Origin: Chlamydiales bacterium | GTDB lineage: Bacteria; Chlamydiota; Chlamydiia; Chlamydiales; JACKPQ01 | Length of the DNA: 64,000 nt | Assembly: GCA_024233435.1 (NCBI GenBank) | Contig: JACKPQ010000001.1 | Span: 434,001-498,000, forward strand | Direction of reading: 5' to 3' | Part shown: piece after piece, positions 40,927 through 50,121 of the stretch | How positions within the stretch are numbered: position 1 is the stretch's first letter | Layout of the letters: every line of letters begins with the position of its first letter | Notes under the pieces: generated by a model | What the model was told of the DNA's origin: nothing | The model's input: the letters and a program-made list of their open reading frames with translations, nothing else | Databases searched by the model: none | Position numbers and translations under genes: made by a program

Positions 40927-42415
40927 GATGGTCCCCTACACGCAACGCATTAGCAATAATGGTCAGTCCTGGATTAACTCCAGAAACTGATGGAAAGAAT
41001 GATCCATCAACAACGTATAAGTTGTCAAGATCATGTGCTTTGCAATTGGTGTCGAGAACAGATGTTTTTGGGTCGGTACCAAAACGGCAGGTTCCGACTT
41101 GGTGAGCAACGCCTGCAAGGGGTATTTTTTTTCGCAGATAGAGCGAATTAGGAAAGATATGCGTTGTCGGTGAGGAAAGGTGGATGATGTTGACCAGCTT
41201 TTCATAAAGGCGTTTGTGGGCCTCTAGGTTGTTTTCTGTGTAGTTTAACTGTATCTGGCCCGAAGGTGAAATGGTCACGCGGTTTTCTGGATCGGGCAAA
41301 TCTTCAGAGGTGATCCACCATCCCATGGCATGGTCTGCCATCTCTTCAAGGGCTATGCCAGGAGTGATAGCTGGTGCATCACCTTCGAGCATTTCAGGCT
41401 TAACTTTTCCAAGCAGTTGGATATGGCCAAGAGGGAGCTCTGAGTCGTCTGCACCGTAATAATAATCATTGATCCCTAGTGTTTTTTGAAACTGTGTGGG
41501 ATTTTTTTCTTTGGAAATTGCAACGATGGCTGAGTTGTTATGGCACATGTAGTGGCGGCCAACCATCCCTGAGCTATTTGCAACGCCAGATTTAAGCAGA
41601 AGCGCTGAAGAATTGATGGCTCCACATGAGAGGATGAATGTGGCCGCAGAAAACCGCTCTTTTTTCCCGTCTTTGATAACTTCAACAGCGACTATTTTGC
41701 CATTTTCCTCGATCAGCTTTTCTGCTTTGGCTCCTGTGATCAAAGTGACATTTTCATGGCTTAAGGCTGGGCGGATGCAGGTTGTGTGCGCATCAGCTTT
41801 GGCATCGACCATACAGGGAAACCCATCACATGTGTCGCAACGGATGCACTGGCTTTTTTCATAATTTTTTTCGTTTAATCTGATGCCAACAGGAAGATGA
41901 AAGATAGTAAATCCATGAGGTTTTAATCGGTCGATCAGCTTTTGTACAGGGGGCTCATGACTGACAGGATCGCAGGAGTAGGGCTCTTTTTCTGGTGGCT
42001 CCGTTGGATCCTCGCCTCGTTTGCCGTGCACAGAATAAAGCTTTTCAGCCTCCAAGTAGTAGGGCTGAAAATCTTTGTATTTCAATGGCCAGGCAGGGGA
42101 GATGCCACCGTAATGTTTCACCTCTTCGAAATCTTTTTCGCGCAATCTAAGAAGCGCAGCGCCATAGAATTTTGTGTTGCCGCCAACGTAATAATGCGTG
42201 CCAGGCTCAAATTCTTTGCCGTCTTTATCAAGCCACATCTCGCCGGGATTGTAGTGCCCCTTAACAAAAACTGCCGCTGGATCCCAATTTTCTTTGGCGC
42301 GCTTTAAATAATTACCGCGCTCTAAAATGAGAATTTTTTTTCCTGTAGGAGCAAGCTTATGGGCAATTGTGCCGCCGCCAGCTCCCGTTCCGATAATAAT
42401 GTAGTCATAATCCAT
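40916..42415 (-). CDS. GMC-family FAD-dependent oxidoreductase
   Basis: 499 residues from the ATG at 42415, where the flavin-binding motif DYIIIGTGAGGGTIAHKLA begins at once; the 35-residue upstream extension is not protein-like for the family. Further signs: KILILERG, GGNTKFYGAALLRLRE, CGAINSSALLLKSG, and the C-terminal HQVGTCRFGTDPKTSVLD..NLYVVDGSFFPSVSGVNPGLTIIANALR. A cysteine cluster CIRCDTCDGFPC near 190-201 suggests an iron-sulfur or structural site seen in a GMC subgroup. Substrate (alcohol or sugar) unknown. Divergent from the glucosidase by about 40 bp. Confidence 0.93.
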   Translation of the reverse strand: MDYDYIIIGTGAGGGTIAHKLAPTGKKILILERGNYLKRAKENWDPAAVFVKGHYNPGEMWLDKDGKEFEPGTHYYVGGNTKFYGAALLRLREKDFEEVKHYGGISPAWPLKYKDFQPYYLEAEKLYSVHGKRGEDPTEPPEKEPYSCDPVSHEPPVQKLIDRLKPHGFTIFHLPVGIRLNEKNYEKSQCIRCDTCDGFPCMVDAKADAHTTCIRPALSHENVTLITGAKAEKLIEENGKIVAVEVIKDGKKERFSAATFILSCGAINSSALLLKSGVANSSGMVGRHYMCHNNSAIVAISKEKNPTQFQKTLGINDYYYGADDSELPLGHIQLLGKVKPEMLEGDAPAITPGIALEEMADHAMGWWITSEDLPDPENRVTISPSGQIQLNYTENNLEAHKRLYEKLVNIIHLSSPTTHIFPNSLYLRKKIPLAGVAHQVGTCRFGTDPKTSVLDTNCKAHDLDNLYVVDGSFFPSVSGVNPGLTIIANALRVGDHLVS

Positions 42416-42457
42416 ACTTTTCTGGATAACAAATCTTATATTTAATAAATAGAAGAT

Positions 42458-45106
42458 ATGGACAAAGAACGAAAACGGATGGAAGAAATTAACCATCGAG
42501 ACCCTGTGCCTGCTTGGCATAAGTGGGGCCCCTATGTCTCTGAGCGCTCTTGGGGAACTGTACGTGAGGATTATAGCGGTGATGGGGACTCATGGAAGTT
42601 TTTTCCACATGAGCATGCAAGATCGCGCATTTACACCTGGGGAGAAGATGGGATTGCAGGTATCTGTGATCGCTATCAAGTCATGGCTCTATCATTTGCT
42701 TTTTGGAATGGCAACGACCCAATTTTAAAAGAGCGCTTATTCGGGCTAGCTCCTTTTGAAGCCAACCACGGCGAGGATGTCAAAGAGTATTACTATTATC
42801 TCGATTGCACCCCCACCCACTCTTACATGCGCTATCTTTACAAGTACCCTCAAGCTGCTTATCCCTATGACGATCTAATCAAGGAAAACCAAAGGCGTTC
42901 TCTCAAAGACCGTGAATACGAGCTCATTGATACTGGTGTGATGGATGATAATCGCTATTTCGATATTTTTATCGAATATGCCAAAGCTGGACCTGAAGAT
43001 ATTTGCGTGCGCATGGAAATTCACAATCGAGGCCCAGAGGAGGCGAGCATCTCAGTTTTGCCGCAATTGACGTTTAGAAATACATGGCGCGCGCCTAAAG
43101 GCAGACCTGAAATCCCTGTTATCGCTCGAGGTGAAAGCAGCGATACTTTTTGCTCAATCGTTGCAGACGACAGCCGCAGCGAGCCGATTAAACTTTTGAA
43201 TTTTCCCTATCAACTTGGTCGTAGATATCTTTACGGTGATCCTTGTGATGAGACTCTTTTTACAAATAACGAATCGAATAACGAACTTCTTTTCAAAACA
43301 CCTAACGAAACAAAGCATGTTAAAGATGCTTTTCACCGCTATGTTATTAAGGGCGAAAATTGCGTGAGTCCAGAACAAAAAGGGACAAAAGCTGCGCTTT
43401 ACTATAAAAGCATTAAAATTCCAGCGGGGAGCTCAAAAGTCATTCGCCTGCGCCTTACTGATACGTCCACGAATATGCCAATACAAGATGTCGATCAGAT
43501 TGTTGATACAAGGCGCAAAGAGTGCGATGCTTTTTATGAAAACATTCATCCGAAAGGGGCGAGCGAAGATGATAAGCGTATCCAGCGCCAAGCCCTCTCT
43601 GGCATGCTCTGGAGCAAACAGCTTTACATGTATAACGTGCATAAATGGTTTGAAGGGGATTGCATTCACCAAAATGTGCCTCCTGAGCGCAAAAGCATCC
43701 GTAATTACCATTGGAAGCACCTTTTGTCTAAGCGGATTATTTCCATGCCAGATAAATGGGAATACCCGTGGTTTGCTGCTTGGGATTTAGCTTTTCATAC
43801 AGTTTCAATGGCCCTTGTTGATATGGATTTTGCTAAACGGCAATTGGGCCTTTTGCTCTATGACCAATTTCAACACCCCAATGGACAAATTCCCGCTTAT
43901 GAATGGGAGTTTTCTGATCTTAACCCTCCTGTTCAAGCTTGGGCAGCCTGGCGCCTTTATTCCATGGAAAAAGAAAAACATGGAGTTACCGACAAAGTCT
44001 TTCTAAAGCGCTGCTTTCACAAACTCATCATCAACTTTTCATGGTGGGTTAACAAAGTTGACTCGAAAGGAAACAACGTTTTTGAAGGGGGTTTTTTAGG
44101 TCTTGATAACATCACTGTTTTTGATCGCAGCGCGCCCATCCCAGGCGGTGGACGCCTAGAGCAGTCTGATGGTACGGGCTGGATGGGTTTTTTCTGCCTT
44201 ATGCTCATGCGAATGGCCCTAGAGCTCTCTAAAGATGACCATTCCTATCAAAACCTAGCCGTTAAATTTTTCGAGCATTACGTCTACATTGCCAGCGCCC
44301 TAGAATTTTCTGAAGAAAGAGAAGTGCAAATTTGGAATGAAAAGGATGGGTTTTTCTACGATGTTCTTTGCATCCCTGGTAAAATGGAAGAGCAGATCTA
44401 TGTTCGATCGCTAGTTGGCATCATCCCCCTTTATGCTGTCGATATCATTTCAGAGGATGAGCTTGAAGAACTGCATGAATTTGCAACAAGTTTTCGCTGG
44501 TTCTTAAAAAATCGTCTTGATCTCACCCAAAGGTGTGTGACTCCCATTGGTAAAGATGGCAAGATGCGGTATCTCCTTGGTCTGATGCATCCTGAGCAAA
44601 TGCAGCGGGTTCTTGCCCGCGTTTGGGACCCAGAAGAGTTTCGCTCAGAGTATGGTTTAAGAAGTCTTTCTAAAGTGTATGAAAAGCATCCGTATGAGCT
44701 TCTTGGTAACACGATTAACTATGAGCCTGGTGAGGCATCAGTTCTCTTAAAAGGGGGCAATTCTAATTGGCGGGGTCCGATTTGGTTTCCAACAACTTAC
44801 TTGCTCATCGAAGCTCTTCGCAAATTATCAGATGTTTTGGAGGATGACTTAAAAATTGGAGATGTGACAACCAAGCAAATGGCAGAAACATTTGCAAACG
44901 GCTTAATCAATCTCTTTCGCCGCAATAAAGATGGCAAACGCCCCATCTATGAAGACGTTGATCTTTTCCAAAACGATCCCCATTTTAAAGACTTAATCCT
45001 CTTTTATGAGCACTACCATGGCGATACAGGCCGAGGCCTTGGCGCTTCTCACCAAACAGGCTGGTCAGGCCTTGTTGCTAACTTAATCGACGAGTTTCTA
45101 AATTAA
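42458..45106 (+). CDS. GH63-type glucosidase / mannosylglycerate-hydrolase-like (MGH1) glycoside hydrolase
   Basis: 882 residues. The N-terminal beta domain (WGPYVSERSWGTVREDYSGDGDSW) and the (alpha/alpha)6 barrel fit bacterial GH63 proteins often annotated glucosidase. The catalytic acid region is WFAAWDLAFHTVSMALVD, the C-terminal active-site segment is GDTGRGLGASHQTGWSGLVANLIDEF, and NSNWRGPIWFPTTYLLIEAL is a family hallmark. It probably hydrolyses an alpha-glucoside or glucosylglycerate-type substrate; with treY close by, a place in alpha-glucan or compatible-solute metabolism is likely. Overlong in-frame Met choices (42458 or 42479) remain open. Confidence 0.88.
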   Translation: MDKERKRMEEINHRDPVPAWHKWGPYVSERSWGTVREDYSGDGDSWKFFPHEHARSRIYTWGEDGIAGICDRYQVMALSFAFWNGNDPILKERLFGLAPFEANHGEDVKEYYYYLDCTPTHSYMRYLYKYPQAAYPYDDLIKENQRRSLKDREYELIDTGVMDDNRYFDIFIEYAKAGPEDICVRMEIHNRGPEEASISVLPQLTFRNTWRAPKGRPEIPVIARGESSDTFCSIVADDSRSEPIKLLNFPYQLGRRYLYGDPCDETLFTNNESNNELLFKTPNETKHVKDAFHRYVIKGENCVSPEQKGTKAALYYKSIKIPAGSSKVIRLRLTDTSTNMPIQDVDQIVDTRRKECDAFYENIHPKGASEDDKRIQRQALSGMLWSKQLYMYNVHKWFEGDCIHQNVPPERKSIRNYHWKHLLSKRIISMPDKWEYPWFAAWDLAFHTVSMALVDMDFAKRQLGLLLYDQFQHPNGQIPAYEWEFSDLNPPVQAWAAWRLYSMEKEKHGVTDKVFLKRCFHKLIINFSWWVNKVDSKGNNVFEGGFLGLDNITVFDRSAPIPGGGRLEQSDGTGWMGFFCLMLMRMALELSKDDHSYQNLAVKFFEHYVYIASALEFSEEREVQIWNEKDGFFYDVLCIPGKMEEQIYVRSLVGIIPLYAVDIISEDELEELHEFATSFRWFLKNRLDLTQRCVTPIGKDGKMRYLLGLMHPEQMQRVLARVWDPEEFRSEYGLRSLSKVYEKHPYELLGNTINYEPGEASVLLKGGNSNWRGPIWFPTTYLLIEALRKLSDVLEDDLKIGDVTTKQMAETFANGLINLFRRNKDGKRPIYEDVDLFQNDPHFKDLILFYEHYHGDTGRGLGASHQTGWSGLVANLIDEFLN

Positions 45107-45157
45107 ATCGCATTAAAAATTTAAATACCATAGAGAAATTTATTTAATATTGCTTTA

Positions 45158-45173
45158 AATTATTGCAATAATT
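45158..45173. promoter_or_regulatory. Perfect 16-bp palindrome upstream of the ankyrin gene
   Basis: AATTATTG-CAATAATT, no spacer, 42 bp before the ATG at 45216. Could be an operator. The surroundings are AT-rich, so chance cannot be dismissed. Confidence 0.35.
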
Positions 45174-45215
45174 AAAATGTATTCATACGCATAAAATACT
45201 TGGAGTAAATAAAGA

Positions 45216-46664
45216 ATGAGCATAGCCTGTGTTGATCAAAGAAATCCTGCCAATTTTTCATTTAGTGGTTCAAGAGTCAACCTATTGCTCGAAAATATGG
45301 AGAAATTACGTGTATTTAAAGCCGTCGCTGAAGGTGACGAACACACAACAGAGCGCTACTTGTGGGGTAATCTTAGCCAGCGAGTCTTGACAGTTTTGAA
45401 GGGTAAAACGCTCTTGCATCAAGCTTGTGAATTTGACCAAACAAATATCGTCGATTTAATATGCCATGATTTACCTAATAAGGCTTTCGACGAAGCTATG
45501 GATAATGTTCTGAAGCAACTATTTTACGTAGATTATCAAGTGTATACAAGTATGCATGATAAGTTATCTGTAAGAATGAAGAATAAATTTTTGTTTAAAA
45601 ATACAAAAAATAAACTATTAGATAAAATGGAAAAGCAGAAAGAGCTTTCATTTGACGACATGTCTGAAATTGCTTACCTTTTTAAAAAAATTCAAGACAA
45701 AAATTGCCCATTTTTATCGGAAAATACTTCTATTAAGCTCCGCGATTTTTTCATTCGTTTTAGGAATAAAAATGGAGAGCAACTGATACACCTCGCAGCA
45801 AAAGAAGGTCACTTGCACCTTCTCTATAATCTCTTATTTATCGATAGCTCTTTGGTCTTTGCAACAACAGATAGCGGTGAAACACCCTTGGAAGTGGCTA
45901 AAGCTAATAATCAAAGCAAAGCCATTCCCTACTTGCAAGAGCTTGAGCGGCTGCAAAAGGCGTGGATAATTAAGCGGCCTCACACACTACAGGGAAAATT
46001 AGAAAAGACATCTGATCCTATTGTTAAGCTACTGGAAAATCGCGCTATTCTTTTGGGTGCAAAAACTCCTGACGGGGAAATGGCAATTCATATTGCTGCT
46101 AAAAATGGAAATGTTCAGATTATTGAAAGCTTGCTGGCTATAGATCTCAGGCTTATTCACATTAAAACTCCTGACGGGGAAATGGCAATTCATATTGCTG
46201 CTAAAAATGGAAATGTTCAGATTATTGAAAGCTTGCTGGCTATAGATCTCAGGCTTATTCACATTAAAACTTCTGACGGGGAAATGGCAATTCATATTGC
46301 TGCTAAAAATGGAAATGTTCAGATTATTGAAAGCTTGCTGGCTATAGATCTCAGGCTTATTCACATTAAAACAGCTGATGGGAAAACGCCTTATATGATT
46401 GCTGTTGATAAAAAACAGGAAGAAGCGGCTGCCTATCTTTCAAGGATTCTATGTCAACCCTCACCTAGGCTTCTTGAAGCCCTATGCCTTGAAGAAGATA
46501 CTTATATCACCGACGAAAGAAATAGAACGCTTGAAGCTCTATCCCTTGAGATCGACTCTTTTATTCTAGGAATAGATTTGCTTGAGCATGAGACTGAGCT
46601 CAATCCAACAACTTTTGATCCATTTACCGATATCTTCATTTGTCCCAAAGATTTCCGTGCTTGA
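45216..46664 (+). CDS. Ankyrin-repeat protein with three nearly identical repeats (candidate effector)
   Basis: 482 residues. Ankyrin repeats appear at about 185-245 (NGEQLIHLAAKEGHLHLLYNLLF, SGETPLEVAKANNQ) and at 284-420, where a 34-residue unit (DGEMAIHIAAKNGNVQIIES) occurs three times before a fourth divergent unit (ADGKTPYMIAVDKKQEEAAAYL). The N-terminal 180 residues are helical and hold HQACEFDQTNIVDLIC, itself ankyrin-like. The C-terminus has two short repeats (LLEALCLEEDTYI, TLEALSLEIDSFI). No signal peptide. Ankyrin proteins of intracellular bacteria are frequent host-directed effectors; that is inference here. GGAG lies about 11 bases upstream of the ATG. A hairpin terminator follows. 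Confidence 0.88.
   Translation: MSIACVDQRNPANFSFSGSRVNLLLENMEKLRVFKAVAEGDEHTTERYLWGNLSQRVLTVLKGKTLLHQACEFDQTNIVDLICHDLPNKAFDEAMDNVLKQLFYVDYQVYTSMHDKLSVRMKNKFLFKNTKNKLLDKMEKQKELSFDDMSEIAYLFKKIQDKNCPFLSENTSIKLRDFFIRFRNKNGEQLIHLAAKEGHLHLLYNLLFIDSSLVFATTDSGETPLEVAKANNQSKAIPYLQELERLQKAWIIKRPHTLQGKLEKTSDPIVKLLENRAILLGAKTPDGEMAIHIAAKNGNVQIIESLLAIDLRLIHIKTPDGEMAIHIAAKNGNVQIIESLLAIDLRLIHIKTSDGEMAIHIAAKNGNVQIIESLLAIDLRLIHIKTADGKTPYMIAVDKKQEEAAAYLSRILCQPSPRLLEALCLEEDTYITDERNRTLEALSLEIDSFILGIDLLEHETELNPTTFDPFTDIFICPKDFRA
46065..46370 (+). repeat. Three tandem 102-bp in-frame repeats
   Basis: Units at 46065-46166, 46167-46268 and 46269-46370. As far as I can read, units 1 and 2 are identical and unit 3 differs by one base (CCT to TCT). 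Synonymous sites have not diverged, so amplification is very recent or gene conversion keeps them alike. Confidence 0.93.
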
Positions 46665-46695
46665 GACGCAGCAATAGTCGCATAATCCCATCTAC

Positions 46696-46717
46696 GGCAA
46701 GGTTTTCAGACCTTGCC
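46696..46717 (+). terminator. Hairpin terminator after the ankyrin gene
   Basis: GGCAAGGT (46696-46703), loop TTTCAG, ACCTTGCC (46710-46717): eight perfect pairs, about 30 nt past the stop. Only two T follow, so termination may be moderate. Confidence 0.65.
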
Positions 46718-46737
46718 TTGAATTGGCATATGATGTC

Positions 46738-46778
46738 TTGACTTTTTGGAAAAACTTTTTATAGTAGCAATTACTATA
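46738..46778 (+). promoter_or_regulatory. Promoter and overlapping inverted repeat for the autotransporter gene
   Basis: TTGACT (46738-46743), 16 bp, TATAGT (46760-46765). The -10 is one arm of an inverted repeat TATAGTA (46760-46766) / TACTATA (46772-46778), which also covers the expected start of transcription. A regulator bound there would switch the promoter. AAGGAG (46780-46785) lies six bases before the ATG. Confidence 0.6.
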
Positions 46779-46791
46779 CAAGGAGTTTTCT

Positions 46792-49700
46792 ATGTCCCCT
46801 CGTCTCAAGTTTTTGGCTCTTCTAGCCGCTTCTGCTGTCTGTTTAGATGCTGTTGTTGTGAATAACGCAACAGATATTCAAAATGCGATCATTAGCGTTA
46901 ACAATGGCGGTGGAGGGAACATCATTCAGTTTGGCAATAGCATCAGTTATGCCCAACTCTTCCAGCCTCTGAATGCTGACAACGTGCTTCAGCCCCTTTC
47001 ACTAGCATTGCCTTATACGATCGATGGGCAGGGATTTACCTTAAGCCAAACGGGAACATCACGCGGTTTTTTTGCACGCGGCAGCTCTAGAACAGTTACA
47101 ATTCAAAACTTAACCATTGATGGTGCACAGTCAAATGGCGGTACCGGAGGTACGTCAAATTCTGGCGGCGGCGGTGGACTTGGCGCTGGTGCTGCAATAT
47201 TCGTCAATACTGGGGCAACGGTCATTATCGACAATGTTAACTTTACTAACAATCAGTCGACTGGTGGTAATGGAGGCGGCACAACGCTTGCGACGCTTTT
47301 TGGAGGTGCTGGTGGCGCTGGGTTTGAAGGCGCGGGAGGAAATTCTTCTGGGGCTGACTCATCTGCTGGAGGAGGAGGTGGTGGCTTCAATGGATCTGGA
47401 GGTAGCATCCCGGCGGGCGGTTTTCATGGTGGCGGCGGTGGTGGTGGCTTCAATGGAAATGGGGGAACTAGCACTGGCACCGGTGGTGGTGGTGGTGGTG
47501 GCGGTGGCTTTAATGGTGGGGATTCGGATAACACAACCGGCGGTGGTGGCGCTGGAGATGCACAAGATGGTTTTCTCAGCTCAACTTCTGGAAATGGAGG
47601 AGATGGAAGTGGGACTGGGACAGGTGGAGCTGGAGTAGCCGCAGGTGGCGGCGGAGGCAGTGGAGCTGTCCTAAACACTAGCGGAAGTGCCGGTGGCCCT
47701 GCTACTGGCGGTGCTGGCGGGAGTTTGCCAGGTGGTGGTGGTGGTGGTGGCGCAGGCGCCCCACTCAATCCTGGTGGCGCCGGCGGAACTGGTGGTTCTG
47801 GCTTTGGCGGTGGCGGTGGAGGCCAAGGAAGCCCTGCTGGCGATGGTGGCAGCGGTGGCTTTGGCGGCGGCGGTGGTGGGGCTGCTCGCAATCCCGATAC
47901 ACCTGTTGGAGCAGTTGGTGGAGCAGGTGGTGATTTTGGAGGAGGCGGTGGCGGTGCATCAAGTACAGGTGATTCAGGCAATGGAGGGCCAGGCGGTTTT
48001 GGAGGAGGCGGTGGCGCTGGTGGCGGTATTGATGCCCCTCCTTTTGTAGCTGGGAATGGTGGCGATGGCGGTTTTGGAGGAGGAGGCGGCGGTGCTGGCG
48101 ATGCTCTTCAAAGCCCAGGCACTGGAGGCTTTGGCGCTGGTGATGGGGGGTCTGGAAATTTTAAGAATGAAGGCGGACCTGGAGCGGCGCTTGGCGGAGC
48201 GATTTTTATCCAAGATGGTGGAACGCTTAATATTCAAACAGCCGTTTCATTTTCAGGAAGTGCTGTGACCGCTGGAACAGGAGCTACAGTCGCGCAAGCA
48301 CTTGGAACGGATGTGTTCATCATGTCTGGAGGGTTGCTGTCAGTTGATAATCTTTCTGTTGACTCTGAGGTGCCAAATCCTATTGCTAGCGATATTGGTG
48401 CTGGAGGTGGTTCTACGAGCGCAGGCGGCCTTACAGTCGATTCAGGCAATACGGCCATCTTTACCATTAACGGAGCCAATACTTACTCAGGAGTCACAAC
48501 TGTTAACTCCGGGTCTTTGTATGTGCAAGGGTCGGTGATTACACCGGTGATTGTCAACGGCGGCACATTTGGTGGCAATGCAACTTTGATTGTTAATGGC
48601 GCTGTTCCTAATTCTGGTGATTTGACCGTAAACGGCGGGCAACTGTCACCAGGTGGAGATAACTTGATGTATGGCTTCATCAATGTTGGAAATAACCTTC
48701 TCTTTAATGCTGGATCAACTTTCTATGATGCTGAAGTCGATAGCGTTGGAAATACAGACATCATCAATGTTACAGGGACTGCTACGCTTACAGGTAATTT
48801 AGCTGTCCAAGCCGTTGCTGGAAACTTCCTTGTCGGAGACATTGTGACCATTTTAACAGCCAGTGGAGGTGTGATCGGTACTTTTAGCAACCATATCATC
48901 CCGAATAAACCAGATGGAACGCCGCTTTTTGAAGTGATTTATTCCGCGAATATGGTGCAACTTTTGGTGATTGATAACATGCTGTTTATGCATCAGAATA
49001 TCGATCCAGGCAATCCGCAGCATGTTGAAGATAATATCACTTGTAATCTACCTATCGCTTCTGGTTCAGACTTAGGATTTGCAGTGAATGTTTTAGGACT
49101 TCTCTCCGACGAAGAGGTCAATAAAGCATTAAATTTAATGCATCCAGCAGCATACGGAACGCTTGAATGGATGAACTTAAATAATAGCCGGCAAGTGTTA
49201 GACATTTTATCGGCGCATACCAATGAGCTTTCGTGCTCAGTCCGTGCTTGCAGATCGAATGCGCCCGGTGGCAAAAAAAATAGTTTTTGGATTGCACCAT
49301 TTGGAAATTGGAGCAGCCAAGATCAGAAAGGGCAATTGCGCGGCTATAACTCTGACAGTGTCGGATTTGTAACGGGACTTGACCACTGCTTCTCAAACAT
49401 GACTTTGGGTTTTGGGGCAGGTTACACCTATACAAATTACCGGTGGAAAGGCTCAGCTGGAAAAGGAATGATCAATCAGGCATATGGCGCGCTATACGGT
49501 AGTTACTATACAGATTTCTTTCAGGCTGATCTTGCGACAACGCTTGGAGGTAACAACTACAATGCAGATCGCTATATTCGCTTTGAAGCAGATGGCCATC
49601 CAGGTGCGGTTGTCGATACAACTGCCCACGCTTCCTACACAGGAATGCCATGGTCGTCTCGATTTGGCTTGCTGAGTGATTTAAACTCCTGGTCAATTCC

Positions 49701-50121
49701 CTTGCAGCTGTTTACGAGCGTCGATTACTTCTATTTGCACCAGCCAGGCTTTAGAGAAAGTCGCGCTGGCGGGCTTAGCCTCGATGTTGGTTCCAAAACA
49801 TCCAACATGCTCCAAACAGAAATTGGAGCAAGCTTGACACATACCTTTACCTTTACAGGAGGGTGTTGGGCTCCTTATGCAAGTATTGGTTGGGTTGCTA
49901 AAATGCCTTTAAGCGGCAGCACCTACGATACAAGATTTAGAGGACAGCCGTGCGAATTTAGGGTTAATACAACGAGCAAAGGCTTAAGCCAAATCTCATC
50001 TGCAATCGGCGCTAAAGTGACGAGTGCAAAAGGCTTTTCTCTTTTGGTGGATGCGCAAGCAGATCTCAATGGCAGAAACAAAAGCTACTTCGCTAACATG
50101 AGGCTTGAGTGCCCTTTTTAA
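46792..50121 (+). CDS. Glycine-rich autotransporter (Pmp-like) outer membrane protein
   Basis: 1109 residues. Signal peptide (MSPRLKFLALLAASAVCLDA). A short beta-helix start contains Pmp-style words (AIFVNTG, FTNNQS, later GGAIFIQ). A glycine-rich block spans about 112-470, dominated by GGGGGGGF, GGAGG and GFGGGGGG runs. A second beta-helix part (TINGANTYSGVTTVNSGSL, PNSGDLTVNGGQLSPGG) resembles the autotransporter-associated repeat. The C-terminal ~280 residues form the translocator barrel, starting near SFWIAPFGNWSSQDQ and ending in the outer-membrane sorting residue Phe (LECPF). Surface display for adhesion or biofilm-like contact is inferred. Strong promoter with palindromic operator candidate. 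Confidence 0.9.
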   Translation: MSPRLKFLALLAASAVCLDAVVVNNATDIQNAIISVNNGGGGNIIQFGNSISYAQLFQPLNADNVLQPLSLALPYTIDGQGFTLSQTGTSRGFFARGSSRTVTIQNLTIDGAQSNGGTGGTSNSGGGGGLGAGAAIFVNTGATVIIDNVNFTNNQSTGGNGGGTTLATLFGGAGGAGFEGAGGNSSGADSSAGGGGGGFNGSGGSIPAGGFHGGGGGGGFNGNGGTSTGTGGGGGGGGGFNGGDSDNTTGGGGAGDAQDGFLSSTSGNGGDGSGTGTGGAGVAAGGGGGSGAVLNTSGSAGGPATGGAGGSLPGGGGGGGAGAPLNPGGAGGTGGSGFGGGGGGQGSPAGDGGSGGFGGGGGGAARNPDTPVGAVGGAGGDFGGGGGGASSTGDSGNGGPGGFGGGGGAGGGIDAPPFVAGNGGDGGFGGGGGGAGDALQSPGTGGFGAGDGGSGNFKNEGGPGAALGGAIFIQDGGTLNIQTAVSFSGSAVTAGTGATVAQALGTDVFIMSGGLLSVDNLSVDSEVPNPIASDIGAGGGSTSAGGLTVDSGNTAIFTINGANTYSGVTTVNSGSLYVQGSVITPVIVNGGTFGGNATLIVNGAVPNSGDLTVNGGQLSPGGDNLMYGFINVGNNLLFNAGSTFYDAEVDSVGNTDIINVTGTATLTGNLAVQAVAGNFLVGDIVTILTASGGVIGTFSNHIIPNKPDGTPLFEVIYSANMVQLLVIDNMLFMHQNIDPGNPQHVEDNITCNLPIASGSDLGFAVNVLGLLSDEEVNKALNLMHPAAYGTLEWMNLNNSRQVLDILSAHTNELSCSVRACRSNAPGGKKNSFWIAPFGNWSSQDQKGQLRGYNSDSVGFVTGLDHCFSNMTLGFGAGYTYTNYRWKGSAGKGMINQAYGALYGSYYTDFFQADLATTLGGNNYNADRYIRFEADGHPGAVVDTTAHASYTGMPWSSRFGLLSDLNSWSIPLQLFTSVDYFYLHQPGFRESRAGGLSLDVGSKTSNMLQTEIGASLTHTFTFTGGCWAPYASIGWVAKMPLSGSTYDTRFRGQPCEFRVNTTSKGLSQISSAIGAKVTSAKGFSLLVDAQADLNGRNKSYFANMRLECPF
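47128..48210 (+). repeat. GC-rich, glycine-coding low-complexity tract
   Basis: About 1.1 kb of (GGT/GGC/GGA)n-based codons inside the autotransporter gene, much richer in G than its surroundings. It produces long spurious frames rich in Pro and Arg on the other strand. Likely prone to slippage in multiples of three. Confidence 0.9.

Noticed and set aside
46029..46364. Antisense repeat frame across the ankyrin units
   Set aside because: It arises because the 102-bp unit has no stop in that frame; the plus strand has clear ankyrin residues.
47424..47981. Long proline-rich frame opposite the autotransporter
   Set aside because: It is the mirror of glycine codons in the low-complexity tract; no ribosome-binding site, and the plus-strand protein is complete from signal peptide to terminal Phe.
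47117..48049. Alternative plus-strand frames in the glycine-rich tract
   Set aside because: Val/Ala-rich shadows of GGN repeats with no start signals.
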